Positions 21,655 to 33,739 are shown, counted from the first letter of the stretch. The stretch: DNA of 64,000 bases from Isoetes taiwanensis (GCA_021234155.1 JAJEKV010000022.1:6340132-6404131); one strand, 5' to 3'. Numbers and translations are program-made. Notes: generated by a model from the letters alone, not told the origin.

Positions 21655-23141
21655 TGTAGTGGTGTTCAACAATTGAATAACAAGGAAGCCTCAGCAAGAT
21701 GGTTAGCCATGAAATATCAGGATAAATTCAAGGAGCATCCACATTATAAACCTGCTGAGTTGATTGATGATTTTCGTAGAGAAACAGGTGTTACAGTCAC
21801 ATATACAATTGCTTATAATGCAAAAGAGATAGCCATGGCTATTATTAATGGAGATTATCAAAGAGGGTACAGAAAGTTACATGCATTTTGCCAGAAACTC
21901 TTAGAGAGCAATCCAGGAAGTTATGTTGCCATTGAAAAAAGTGGAGGACGTTTTTACAGGGTATTCTTTGCTTTTGGAGCTTGTCTTACTGAATTTACAA
22001 GTTGCAGGCCTTTCTTGGGATTGGATGGCACCTTTTTAACAGGTAAATATCTTGGCCATTTGATTTGTGCTACAGGTTTAGATGCCACAGGAGGACTTTA
22101 TCCTGTGGCATTTGGAATAATTGATAACGAAAATGCAGAGAATTGGATTTGGTTTTTACAGCATCTACACAGTAGTCTACATGTAGATGCATGGCTTACA
22201 TTTGTATCAGACAAGGCAAGGGTTTGCAGGAGGCTTTGTATGTTATTTTCCCTGGCTGCCCAAATGCATATTGCATGAGACATCTTGAGGCAAACCTCAA
22301 AAAGAAATGCAATAATGTTGAGTTTCTGCATTTCTTTTGGGAAGCGGCACGAGCAAACACAATCGTTGAATACGATGAACAAGTTGCTAATATGAGAAAA
22401 GTGAATACTGTAGCAACAGATTGGTTGTTAGAAACTGCGCCACCTGAGTGCTGGGCTACAGCTTATTTCCAGGGACAACGCTTTGGTCACCTTACTTCAA
22501 ATTTATCAGAGTCTTTGAATTCTTTATTGCTTGAGGCCAGGGAGAAACCAATTATTGCCATGCTTATGGATATTAGACAATCATTGATGGAGAGGTTTCA
22601 TAAACGAGGTAATGAAGCTAGACGAGCATTGGTATCTACAGGACAAAGTGCAGCTTACACATTAGTGTCTGAGGAGGAAAAGCACATCACAGAATCACTT
22701 ACTCGGGCTAGGCAGTACAGAATATCACCTTCAAATGGCATTGTATTTGAAGTTATCACACCGGAGCATAGGCGGATTGTGGATCTTGAACATTATACAT
22801 GCAGTTGTTGTGCTTGGCAACATAGAGGAATTCCTTGTGCTCATGCAGTAGGAGCAATCCCCTGGTTGAAAAGAAGACCACAAGAGTATGCTCATCCATC
22901 ATGTCCAATAAAGGCATGGTGTGATGCATATGTAGGTGCAATATTTCCATTTGAAGATGTCGTAGAGGAAGAAGAGACAAATCTGAAACCTCCTGCTACA
23001 CATAAGCCGCCAGGACGTCCAAAAAAGAGACGGATCCATACGGAGGATCGCTTCAAAGAAATTCGTCCTTACAGATGCTCAAGGTGTGGGCAATATGGAC
23101 GCCATAACCGGAAGAGTTGCAGGAATGCGATTGCAGATTGA
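21655..23141 (+). pseudogene. Mutator-like (MULE) transposase with one frameshift
   Basis: A MuDR/MURA-type transposase. The first frame, from about 21661, carries LNNKEASARWLAMKYQDKF, HYKPAELIDDFRRETGV and EIAMAIINGDYQRGYRKL, which is the region just before the catalytic domain. Then come FLGLDGTFLTGKYLGHLI (first catalytic Asp at 22024) and TFVSDKA (second Asp at about 22210). There a one-base frameshift passes to 22191-23141 with FPGCPNAYCMRHLEANLKKK, a SWIM zinc finger (CSCCAWQHRGIPCAH) and a C-terminal knuckle (CSRCGQYGRHNRKSC) before the stop. The N-terminal third of a MURA protein is missing: the coding meets LINE DNA at about 21655, possibly at an acceptor (ATGTAG). Repairing one base would open the rest of the frame, so this copy is young compared with the LINEs. 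Terminal inverted repeats were not found. Confidence 0.88.
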
Positions 23142-24330
23142 CATGCATTCTTTAATTTATATTCATTTCTTCATTAACATGTACTCTAAATTCTAGTCAT
23201 CAACATGTCTGAATTCATTTATATTCATTTCTGAATTAACATGTCTTCATCATCTAGTCAACCAAAATTCTTATATGAACGTTTGTGTGAATTGTAGATC
23301 TAGAATAGATTGTGCTCATTGCGGCTTGTTTCAATGTCAAATTAAGAGATGTTCATATCCACTGTCAGTTACAACAAATAAGTACAGGCTGGAATTCTAT
23401 AGTACAGTGATGGCATAGTATGTTGTATCAGGTTTGAGCTAAAGGCATTGTAAGATTTGTTAAATGCAGGTTCTCTTCGGCATGGTAAAGCAGTTCGTGA
23501 AGGCACTGCAGATAGGCTGTAGTAGGATACACTGTCTGTGAATTACGTGGGCATATAGGCATTCCTTGGGTGGATGGTTGATTTTGTTAATATGATATGG
23601 GCAACCTTTTCCATGGATTATGCTTGGAAAGTGCTACACTCTTGATCTACTCAACAAGATGTCATTGATGCCTGAAATTGAAGAATTAAGCAAGTTTAAG
23701 ATGTTGGAGCCAACCACTACTGATGCTAAATCCTTATAATGCAGTTCCAGTTTGCTGTTGCCTCTTTCCACTTTACTGTGCTGGCAGCATTAAACCCTAC
23801 GTAAACAAGCAAATTGCCCCATTTGGATGGATCCCTTTTTCCAAAATTTCATAGAATGCAGCAATGATAATTGAATACTCGAATTTTCTAGCTTATGCTG
23901 CAAAATTTTCAAATTGGCCTGGAGTGTTGCCCCAAGCAAGTTGGAAATTAAGCTACATTTATATTGGTTTGTTCATTGGCTTGTCATGTCTTCCCTGAAA
24001 CATTTAGGAAAAACGAATTCGAATTGTCTTTCAGCCAGATTGTAGTTGGCCGAATGGATATATGAACCTGAGCAATTGGGTCATGCAAGAACCTGTGCCA
24101 AACTAGCCAGGTCATGCATGATGTAGTCATGGTTTTTGTTTCGTCTCTGGCCATAAAATGGTCGCCAGAGGAAACTTGATTTGGGAAAGAAAATGTTCGG
24201 ATATGGAAAACCCTAAACCAACTAGCCTGGCACTTTCTCTGATTGTTTAGATGCTTACTGGCTTTCTCAGCATATCCGAAGACAAAGAATGATGTGGAAA
24301 ATCCCGTCTTCGTATTTAGTTCATATTTAG
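23142..24330. other. Non-coding stretch downstream of the MULE transposase
   Basis: No frame above 60 codons with recognisable content. If the MULE retains a right terminal inverted repeat it should be in or beyond this stretch, but no partner end could be recognised because the left end is replaced by LINE DNA. Confidence 0.4.
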
Positions 24331-26330
24331 TTGTATGTGACGTAAGGGCATTTTAACAATTAAAATACATACAATGGTATATTCATAATTTCTAGGAAAT
24401 ATAGGGGCAATTTTAGAAATTTCCCTTAGTTAAATGCCCTTGGCCCTCGATATTTAGGATCAGACGGGTCCAGGGTAGAGAAAAGGTTAATCCAGCAAAA
24501 AGGTTACCAGAGAAGAGATATGAAGAAAGATCTGTGGATCTGGATTAGGCCTGCCAGAATCCATAGCTGATGGAGTTGTGTTCTAAGATAATGGTCCGCC
24601 ATAGCCACATCAAATGCTTGTATTACAAACAAATTTATATGATCGCTCCATCCTGTTGGTCCTTTCTCCGACAGATTCAAGTTTCTGTGGGTGATCTTTC
24701 AGATAACATCGTTGTTGAAGAAATCTGATATGGGGCATGCTAGGGGGAGTGGTCCAGAAGAAATGAATTAAGGCAATGGTGGTTAAGGCAATGGGCATTT
24801 GGCTACAAGATATCATGAACAAAGAGGCAAGATATTATCGAAGACCATAGGAAAATATCTTGTGTTAAAAAGGGGCAAAACATCTTAGGTAATCATTAAC
24901 GCCAAGGAAAGGGAGATATATTTAAAGAAAGGGAAATATCTTAAGTTGACGAGGCAAATAGGTTTCGAAGCTACTATTTTTGCAACAAAAAGGCATGGAT
25001 CGGGAGAAACGAAAATAGCAGCAGTGCAACACCTTTCTTCTCGGACAAAAAGGCCCGATTGGGCTATAACAGGAGAACGACCAGCTTTTGGATATACAGC
25101 TGCATCTCAGACCTGGTTTCCGGCTGTCTGCTCCAATCCGGCACTGAAACATCATTTGTCCTTGATTCCGGCACCAGCTACAGGTTTATGCTGCGCTGCT
25201 CCTAATTCCGGGACCCTGTGATACAAATCCAATCTTCAGTGTTCTGATCCGATCCAACCAGCAACAGCTGACAGTGGTCGAGAGTTCTGCAAGCGGAGTA
25301 CTAGCTGTGACCTTCCTTGAGAAGCTAGTGATTGATTCCATCTCTTGCTTTAGGCTGTGTTTGAGCCATTTAAGCCCATACCATTGTAAGATTGGTTTGA
25401 TCATAAGCCGAAGGGGAAAATAGGCTGTGATCAATTCCTTTCATTCCTTTCTCTTGGAAATTGCCTTAATTCTTTTCTGGATCCGGTTGGGTGGAGACTG
25501 GATGCCCTATTCATTGGTTGTGGAAACCGAGATATTTGATATTATTTAAAGACTGTTATCTTCTTTACTTTGTCTATAAAATTGTGGTTCAAAGTAGTTA
25601 CGCCTTTAAGTCCCCTTAAAGCGTATCAAAATCTGGAGCAGTATAATTTGGGAGCAGAACATCTGAGCTGTTCTGAAATCCGAAAGTGATTTTGATTTGG
25701 GTTTTGTATCATGATCCAACTGCAGGTTCCGCAGTGATTTCCTTTTTGCAGATAGAAGTTGGAATCTGATTCCAGTGGGAACTGCTTTGTACAATCATAA
25801 GCTGAAAGCAGGTGATTCTACAATGATTTGATTTGTACAGATATAGAAGTCAGAAACCGTTATTCTCTTGAAGCTTGGCGAAGTTTTTAAGATCTAAATG
25901 TCTAATTGACAGTGTTGGAGTGGGAGCTGGAGCTAGCCACTGGTTTTTTTGCGTTCAACTCCCAAACTCTATGCCTTGAATAATCATCACCTTTTAGAGA
26001 AATTTTGGGTTGATACCTCCTGCACCAAGTTGCTCAGATTTTGTATGCTCCACCTTCTTCCCTATCATTTGATTGCCCTGTGTTCACCCCCAACATACCG
26101 TTGTAGCTCCATATTCAACCCATCACAGAAAATTCGATTAAAAAAATTACCTTCCAGAACTTCAGTTCCTGAATCTGATCATCCAGCTCCACCATAAAAA
26201 ACTGGCCCAATACAGGACATAGAGACTGGTTTAAGGGCATTTTGACAAATACATAGACTATTGGGGCATTTTGATGATTATAGAAAGATATAAGGGTATT
26301 TTTAGAATTTGCCCGAAAATAAATGTTAGC
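24331..26330. repeat. Block flanked by two similar AT-rich motifs, type unknown
   Basis: About 95 bp at 24335-24430 (AAGGGCATTTTAACAA ... GGGGCAATTTTAGAAATT ... AAATG) resembles about 100 bp at 26225-26330 (AAGGGCATTTTGACAA ... AAGGGTATTTTTAGAATT ... AAATG) in the same orientation. The 1.9 kb between has no coding. This could be a decayed LTR-type or other insertion, or two copies of a common short intergenic motif. The comparison is by eye only. Confidence 0.25.
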
Positions 26331-27524
26331 CTAATGCAAACTAGTACCCGTCTGCACGGTGATGCTGCACATAATTTGGGTTCGTCTTAATCCATGATGA
26401 TGTCGGGGTACATGCCACTCCGAGCAGACTTGTCTAAGGGAGGATGTTGCTTCTTATAATTCTAGCCTATCCATGTAGCATCACATAGCATCCTAAATGC
26501 TCTTGGATATCAATTTATCGAAATTAACCTTGGATTCCAATGAGCTCTACTCTACTTATGCCAATAAATACCTCGTGCTATGCCTCCTCAAAGAAAACAT
26601 AAAACAACCGAGCAAATTCGTATTTGCAATGGACCCCATTACTCAACGCAGAAAGAGGAAGTTCTTCAAGCAGACCCACGGGATGCGCTTATCACATGCA
26701 GATATATTTTTTCTTTGGTTCTATTATTTGTTTGATGGCTAAAAAAAAATGTTCGCCAAACACATACATTCATGGCGGAGGAATGGATTTGTCAAAGCAC
26801 GAGCCAATTTTCATATTTTATAGATGCTTGTATTAAACTTCAATTCCTACCATTTTTTTTCAGATTGACACCTGACAAAATTTATTTGAAATCATTTTCT
26901 TGTTAGACTGATATATGCGCAGCAATTTAGTGCTCTAGTGGAGGACCGCACCATTTTTTTTGGGTCGGCCCTTTCCTTCTGAATGGTAGGGGATTGCACC
27001 TTTGCCTCCTCTGATTCAAACTCGACTACTTCCTGAATATATTCTGGTAACTTGAAGAAGTTTGCAGCCTGATCAGGCCCCCAATTCTCATTTATTGACG
27101 TGTTCAATCTAATCTCCAGATTTATAGATTCCTCCATCTGCCAAGACAGGCAACATGCCAACAGTTAGAAAATGTTAAAAAAACTTAGCAAAAGTTAAAA
27201 AACAATAAACCTGATCTATTCAATGGATTTTTTACCTTCAACAAGACAACGTTACCCTGATACCTTCGAATCGAGACATAATAGCTATAGCGCCGCCAGA
27301 ATCGGGCCCTCTCCTCTCAGAAAATAGACAGCCAAGGGCAGAGGAGATAGCTTCGGATGCAGAATAATCCGAAATTAACACTCTGGCAAAGAGGGAATTC
27401 CCTCCTCTGGAATCCCTTGTCTACGTGGAAGCATGCCATTTGCCATGGACAGTAATAACTTGTCCGTCAGCCTTCAATTTGAAAGGCCCGCGTCGATGCA
27501 CCCACGTGAATGGTAGAGATCTAT
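26331..27524. other. Unassigned stretch with one unrecognised frame
   Basis: A minus-strand frame at 26892-27161 (89 codons) is acidic in its middle (EYIQEVVEFESEEAKV) and has no motif I recognise. Nothing else stands out. It may be a chance frame. Confidence 0.25.
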
Positions 27525-28210
27525 TAGCGGGAGGTGATTTCGGAGGGCAGGATAACCGTGCACACAACCGACGGGTGAGATTTGCCCAGCCACGAATCCA
27601 ACGGTTCGAAGAATCCCCGACCTCACGGGGATCCCGGAGGGCAGAATTAGCATGAGCCTGGTCAGATAGGGAGATGGGATCCCGGAGGGCCGATGGCGAT
27701 GACGTGGCATGTGGTCTAGGTCAGCTTGTAGTAACACCGTGGCCGATGGCATGGTGTGTCGGCCAAGTCAACCACGGACACGGGATCTCGGAGGGCGGGA
27801 TCACGCAGAAACACCGTGGCTGATGGTGTGGCATGTCGGCCAGGCCAACACAGAGACGGAATCCCGGAGGGCAGGATCACGCAATCCTGTTGACGGTGAT
27901 CCTGGAGGCTAGGATCATGGTGGCAGATAACGGGGCGCGATCCCCAAGACGACGATCGCAACCGGGCCATTGGATGGGATCCCAGCGATGGGGATCACCA
28001 GCCTCGATGGTGGATAACGGCGTCGTCGCGGGGCGGGATCCCCGAGGCGAGGATCACAACTGTTCCATGGAGGTGATCCTGGAGGCGGGGATCACCATGG
28101 TTGATATCGGGAGAGGATAACAGCAGGCCTCAGGCATCTTGGAGGAGGGGATAACCAACCGAGATCCGGGAGGATAGGATCTCCCGTGGATGGCTGAGAT
28201 TTCACGGGGG
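27525..28210. repeat. Degenerate GC-rich tandem repeat around GATCCCGGAGGGC
   Basis: The core GATCCCGGAGGGC(A/G)GGATCAC recurs about eight times with spacing near 40-80 bp. Two adjacent units are clear: ACACCGTGGC at 27734 and again at 27811, a 77-bp period with roughly 80% agreement. The G+C content is far above the surrounding DNA. No open frame follows the repeat. Confidence 0.75.
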
Positions 28211-28929
28211 GTTGGACGGCCAAGATCAGCCTGGCGATGCCTGAGCAGTGTCAGTACTTGAAACGAGGTCCGCGAATGGATCGCTTCGAGAATGGCTCGA
28301 ATTCCAGCTGATGGAATTTCCAGCACCGGATCCCTGAAACTAGGGTATCCAACACCACAATTCGAAACACTAGGAGGAATACCAGATAGTGATTTCTCTA
28401 GAAGCATTATTTGGAAAATGATGTCTTGCTGTCTATGGCCACTTCCTTCATACTTTCCAGCATCTGTCTATGTCGGATCTGGACCAAATCTAGAGATATC
28501 ACAAGCTTCTTTCTTGCTCAAAATTGTTTGCATTCAAAATTTCTTTATGCTCCTTCCATCCTTTCGTGATGATCCTAGAAATAAAGCCAGACAATAAATA
28601 TTCTTTGCCTGGCGCCATGGCCATGGTGACGACTTCTTCTCCATGCTGAGTTTGTGAAGACTATTCTATTATGGCATATAAGTAAGGCAACAAAATATAG
28701 ATGTCGAAAGATGTAGTAAGGGATGCATTGAAAGTATTACTTGACATGAATAAGACCCCACTGTAGTAGGGCGAGCACAAAATTGGATGTCTTGTTGGAT
28801 GCTTCAAAACATTTGAAAACTGGGGACTGCCTTTAATTCATCGCAGATGTTGCAACAAGAAAACAAGTATCCCTTCATGAAAGACCAGCTAGAAGGAAAA
28901 GGACAATGCGGAAATAATCCAAGACGAGT
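28211..28929. other. Spacer before the copia remnant, no gene seen
   Basis: No recognisable coding. The last few hundred bases may be further decayed pol-linker sequence of the copia remnant that follows. Confidence 0.3.
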
Positions 28930-29632
28930 TAAAGGTAAACTCTAATGTGTATGGAAGAAATGCAGAGGCCAGAAGTAAAAGGATTAATCCAAATTATGTA
29001 AAGGCATTAATAATGCTTGATCCAAAAGCTCTGATGTGTTACGATGAAGCTATACGTTATAAAAATGCAAGATGGATATTGGCAATACAAGAGGAAATGA
29101 GAGTTTTAAGAGAACAGAGACTTATGATGTTAATATTCCAGAGCTCTGTCCTTTATGCCAGCAAAGGGTTGAGAGTATTGAGCATTGTTTTTTCTTGTGT
29201 GAGCGGCTTCGGCAGGCATGGTCTTGGTTGTTGACCTTATTTGGCACGTCTCGATCTAGCCAGCAAATTTTGCTTGCTATCTATCCTGATGCTTGGCCCA
29301 AACTATTTTAAACGAAGCTTTTCATCTCGCATGTGGTCGGGCTTTTATGGTCAATCTGGAAGAGAAGGAGGTTGTTTATCTTTAAGGGCGTAGATACTGC
29401 AGATGAGATTGTTCTTCAGTGGGCGCAAAATAAAACTGTGATGGCTTACAATTGTTCTTCTCTTGACCAAGAGAATAAAGTACTGATCTGGCATACTTAC
29501 CTTCAGATTCATTCTTTTGCATAGGCAGGTGGTTGTGCTCAGTTGGATCGGTTTGTCCACTGGGGTTATAATCCTGTCTTTGCATTTTATGTTGCTCTAG
29601 TTTTTAGTTGGTGAATAAAGCTTGTCGTCCTT

Positions 29633-29671
<39 letters not shown>

Positions 29672-30390
29672 TTTATCTAGAGGAAGGGGATTGATTATAA
29701 AGATACATTCTTTCTAATTATCACAATGACAAGCATTTGATTATTTCTTGCTTTAGCAAATGCTAAAATAGGGAGGCGCATCAGCACTGCATTTTTAAAT
29801 ACAAAGCTGGAGGAAGATATTTACATGCAACAAGCATCTAGATTCGAACAAGGAGAAGGAAAAGTTTGGAAGTTCAAGAGAGATGTATATGGGTTTGAGG
29901 CAAAGATCGAGGCAATGGTATATGGACAAATTTTTAAGGAAACAGGGGTTTGAGAAACTAGCAAGTGATGGAAATATTTATGTTTTTAAAGAAGATACAG
30001 GAATATGCTTAATGTATATTGATGATTGCATCATGATTGCAAGTAATCCAGGAATTTTGCAAAAGTGTAAGACAATTCTCAAGCACAGTTAAAGCTATAA
30101 TGCTCAAAAGGTTTAGAATGGAACAATTCAATATTGTTAACACGCCAATAGTTCCTGGCACTAAGATCTCTAAAGAGATGTGCTTGAAAGATGATAAAGA
30201 GTTCAGGGAAAGGCAGAGTGTGTCTTTTAGAGAGCTAATAGGATGCCTTCTCTATTTGAGCAATTGCACAAGATTCGACATTACATATGCAGTAAATGTA
30301 CGCAGTAGATACAACTATAATCTTGGAAGAGGGCATTGGATAGATGCTAAGAGAGAAAATGGGCATCAAATATTTTTGCATAAAAACTAA
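28930..30390 (+). mobile_element. Ty1/copia reverse-transcriptase remnant split by a LINE 3' end
   Basis: The copia part reads ALMCYDEAIRYKNARWIL and AIQEEM.. (29010-29095), then SFKRTETYDVNIP at about 29140. After a LINE insertion it resumes at 29670 with F-I-stop-RKGIDYKDTF, then TAFLNTKLEEDIYMQ, QWYMDKFLRKQGFEKL, MYIDDCIMIAS and, after another deletion, MLKRFRMEQFN, NTPIVPGTKISKEMC and RELIGCLLYLSNCTRFDITY. These are Ty1/copia reverse-transcriptase and early RNase H motifs in order. Stops and shifts occur throughout and it ends at 30390 without LTR. It is close in sequence to the two copia elements at 42-57 kb. Confidence 0.8.
29140..29669 (+). mobile_element. LINE 3' end with 36-nt poly(A), inserted in copia
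   Basis: CPLCQQRVESIEHCFFLCER then LRQAWSWLLTLF is the zf-RVT domain at the C-terminus of plant L1-type ORF2 proteins, followed in the next frame by VGLLWSIWKRRRLFIFKG and VLQWAQNK, typical of the last 80 residues. About 110 bp of 3' untranslated sequence (GAATAAAG near 29613) precedes a run of A at 29634-29669. This is a 5'-truncated insertion, the usual product of target-primed reverse transcription. No duplicated target site flanks it, and about 100 bp of the host copia gene is missing at the junction, so the insertion deleted target DNA. Confidence 0.85.
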
Positions 30391-32354
30391 ATTAATTATC
30401 CTACAAATGGTACCTAAAATGTACATATTGTCACACTTGTCATGAATAAACCATGAAAATAGACCTATTTGAGGGAATTTTAGGGAATCTTTCAAATTCA
30501 TTTGGAGCAGATTAGTGCATTTCAATTTAAATTTTATTTTAAGTGGCCACCACTAAGTGTCATAAGTCCCTAAGGCATATACTGTCGTTGTTCCACTAAT
30601 TGTCAAACAACAATGGACCTTATATATTACTATACCTCTTGACATATTGTTCTTATAGAATCCAACTCATAATCTGAAATGAATCATATAACTATGCTCA
30701 TACACATGAATAACATGTTTATGGGATCCTGCTACACATACAATCACGATCTTGTGTGTGAATCATGGAAGGTTATCAGCTGGTATCATGGCTTGCTCTA
30801 CATGTATATTTTGGTAGAAGAACCTCCCCATAATGCTATTGGGAAGATGTAGATCTGGCTTTATAGCCGAAAGAAAAACTCATAGATATGTTTAACCTGA
30901 TGCAGTAGCATGGATCTTTCAAGGCAATCATCTTGCCCAGGTAAGCTCCGTGTACTTCTTAATCTGTTCCATTAGTTTGTCACAAGATTAGGATGTTTGT
31001 TGCCCGCGTTAGGATCTGGTGCAACAAAACTGTAAGACGAGTTTGTTCTCCATGTTTTGCGTAGCTAAACTAAATTGTTCGGCTCAAAAAATTGATTAAG
31101 GTAATGTAGTAAGGGATTTACATTATGAATTTTGAAACTGGATATATGTTGAACACTGGTATTTGACATCTATTAGCTATGGCCACGGACCCATTAGCTG
31201 TCTATCCATTGCAGTAAGCCCGCATGAACTTATAACTAGGCAAGTTGTCAGCTTGCCAAACTATGCATCTCCTCATAAAGAGTTTCTGCTAACCATTTTA
31301 TAAAAGTTTCCCACATAATTGTCTCTGCGACAAGCATGAAGATTCAACACACAAATCAACATCATACGCAGCCTCCAAGAAATCCCCATGTTCTTAATTG
31401 CAATACCCCCGTTACTCACTCATTACCCTTATAACATCGAACAAGAAATCCATTTTTCTCAAAGACTATCCTTTGCTCATCAATTTTCCATTTCCAAAAG
31501 AGGGAACTGTGAGGAGGATGTGGGCATGGTTCTTGGTGTAAAGGAGCTTTGCATGCATTTTCTAGTTTGCATAGACGATATAAACATGCCAAAATGGATC
31601 TTAGAACTGGTAATAATACATAACAATCTGCTAGCCTTTTTTTTACAGGTTATGCAAATGGTTGCAGGTCTACGCCAACTAACATGGTATGGCTGGATCA
31701 AATAGTGGCCAAGCTTTTGTTTTGGCAAAGAAATGCTGGTGGCCGCAACAAAAATAATAGGCCCGCATTAGGGTTGCAGTTGGTTTGAGGTATAAATAAA
31801 ATACCATGGAATAAAAGTTTATTATAAACATCTTTTTTTTTTCTTTTTTTTTCTTTTTTCTTTTTTGTACAGTCGTGGTAGATGATTGGATTTCCCATTT
31901 TATCAAGGTAATGATGCCACTTATAGACCCACTTGTACAAACTAGTGGGAGACATATTGAAACTAATAGATAAGGGATGGGTTAACCACATACCTAGTTG
32001 CCATTCATAGCCACATGCACCTCCTTGCAACTTGATAATCTTCCATATGGTAATAGGATAGGTGGCATCAAGCTTATGAACTTATACTGCAAATGTCCTC
32101 GTTGTAATTGCTCATATCCAATTATGCACTTATGAATTAGGGGTACACCATCTCTAGACTTTGGAGAAGTGCGAGAAATTATTTTTCACACTTCCATAAT
32201 AATTTAAAATAATAAACTAATATGTTTGACTTGTAGATGGGATATTTAAGTATCCTGCAGGCTCTAGGATTATAGAGCTCACTAGATGTATCTGCTTTGG
32301 TGGTAAGCTGGATGGGCAAGCCAAAGTTTGGGCCAGGAGATAAGGCCTTACACA
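30391..32354. other. Non-coding stretch, no gene seen
   Basis: AT-rich with short chance frames. A pyrimidine run of T and C lies at about 31830-31866. No RNA gene or transposon motif was recognised. Confidence 0.4.
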
Positions 32355-32930
32355 GGACAATAAAAAATATAATGCACGATCATTTTATTAGACGATTGCA
32401 GAATTTAAATATAGTATAAATGAGCAATGATGATTTCTAGAGACTAATGTGAAATTTCAAATTAGTGCAAAGAATATGATATGAACCACTATTGCTTTTG
32501 CAAAATCAATTTATGCATAAAACACATTTTTTAAACTATTATACGATTGTAGAATTCATATAATTAAATATAGTATGAACTAGCAACAATTTTGCTAAAT
32601 CAATGTACACTTAAAAATAATCTTATGAACTAATGATGATTTCTAGAAACTAGTGTGGAAAAGAATTAGATATGAACCACTATTATTTTTGCAAAATCAA
32701 TAGGTACATAAAATTTATCTTTTAAACTATTGGTAATTTTGGAAAATCTATTGCACGATCAAAGAATTTATGTAATTAAACATGATGCGAACTAGCAAAG
32801 ATTTTGCTAAATCAATGTACATTTACAAACAATCTTACAAACTAATGTGATTTCTAGAAACTAGTGTGAAATTTTAAATTGGTACAAAAAACATGATATA
32901 AACCACTATTGGTTTTGCATAACTAGGAAG
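32355..32930. repeat. Satellite-like tandem array, unit about 208 bp
   Basis: The marker GATTTCTAGA(G/A)ACTA(A/G)TGTG occurs at 32432, 32638 and 32849, giving periods of 206 and 211 bp. Between the markers the order ATATGAACCACTATT, GCAAAATCAAT, AAACTATT, ATTAAA.AT..T.TGAACTAGCAA and AATCAATGTACA is kept. About 2.7 units are present. It is very AT-rich and non-coding. Confidence 0.85.
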
Positions 32931-33208
32931 GACATATGGTTTTCTTTTACATTATATATTGTTGTCTGAAAAATCGCATCGATCCGAGACATCGGATCGC
33001 CATTCTAGAATGGGACGAGCATGCATGTCGTGCATGCATGCGGGCAGCGCATGCCCGTTCTGGTTGGGAGTTCGCTATTTCAGGCGCGTTTCTGCATCCA
33101 CGTCTCATCGGCGCTTCCTCTTCTCTCAGCAGTACCTTATTCTCTTTGAACCCACCCCTCCCCCCTTCTTTGTTTATTGTATTTTGTACAAGTTTTTGTT
33201 TATCATGT

Positions 33209-33257
33209 TTTTCCACCCGCTGGGTGATGCTTTTTTTTCCACCCGCTGGGTGATGCT
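33209..33257. repeat. 26-bp tandem duplication TTTTCCACCCGCTGGGTGAT
   Basis: The string TTTTCCACCCGCTGGGTGAT plus GCT appears twice with a 26-bp period. The unit itself contains the short inverted repeat CACCC.GCT.GGGTG. Confidence 0.9.
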
Positions 33258-33396
33258 ATTCTCTGGTATGTTTGTGTTGTCTCGTTTGTTGTGTTGGTGC
33301 TGTGCAGGTACAGGTTGGCGAGCGGTATCTGTTTCGACTTCTCCATGCGGGGGTTTTTTGGGAGCGATTCTATGCCTTACGTTTGTCTAAGCCCCT

Positions 33397-33477
33397 TGCC
33401 GAAGGCTTATCACTAGGGTTTTTCCTCGAAAACCCGAAAGGGCGGGGTTTTTTAATCCCGGTGATAAGCTTTCGGCA
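33397..33477. repeat. Nested hairpin (17-bp outer stem, inner 8-bp stem)
   Basis: Outer arms are TGCCGAAGGCTTATCAC (33397-33413) and GTGATAAGCTTTCGGCA (33461-33477), complementary with one mismatch. Inside lies a second stem, AAAACCCG / CGGGGTTTT, around an AAAGGG loop. Total length is 81 bp. It could be a very small MITE, a relic terminus or a structured RNA. Nothing nearby is expressed as far as can be seen. Confidence 0.8.
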
Positions 33478-33739
33478 GGTACATCAGCCACTCATCTATT
33501 ATCATTGTATTTGTTTTGGGGTCCAAATGATATAATTGGATTTTCCCTTTATTTTTCGTGGGTAGTTTGCATGTGTGCGGCTACCCACTGTCCACCATTG
33601 TAGAAAATCTGCTGAGATGAATGAGAAGCCTATGGGCGGCGGTTTGTTGGTTTCTTGCGAGTCCCATTCTAGAAACCATATTTATACTACTTCTCATGCT
33701 ACTTTTTTATACAAGTTGATTTTTGGGGGCCTTATGCCA

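Noticed and set aside
26892-27161. Minus-strand 89-codon frame as a gene
   Set aside because: No motif, no neighbours and no convincing start context. It was kept only as a note.
33397-33477. Hairpin as a bacterial-type terminator
   Set aside because: No bacterial gene context. The sequence lies in plant intergenic DNA.
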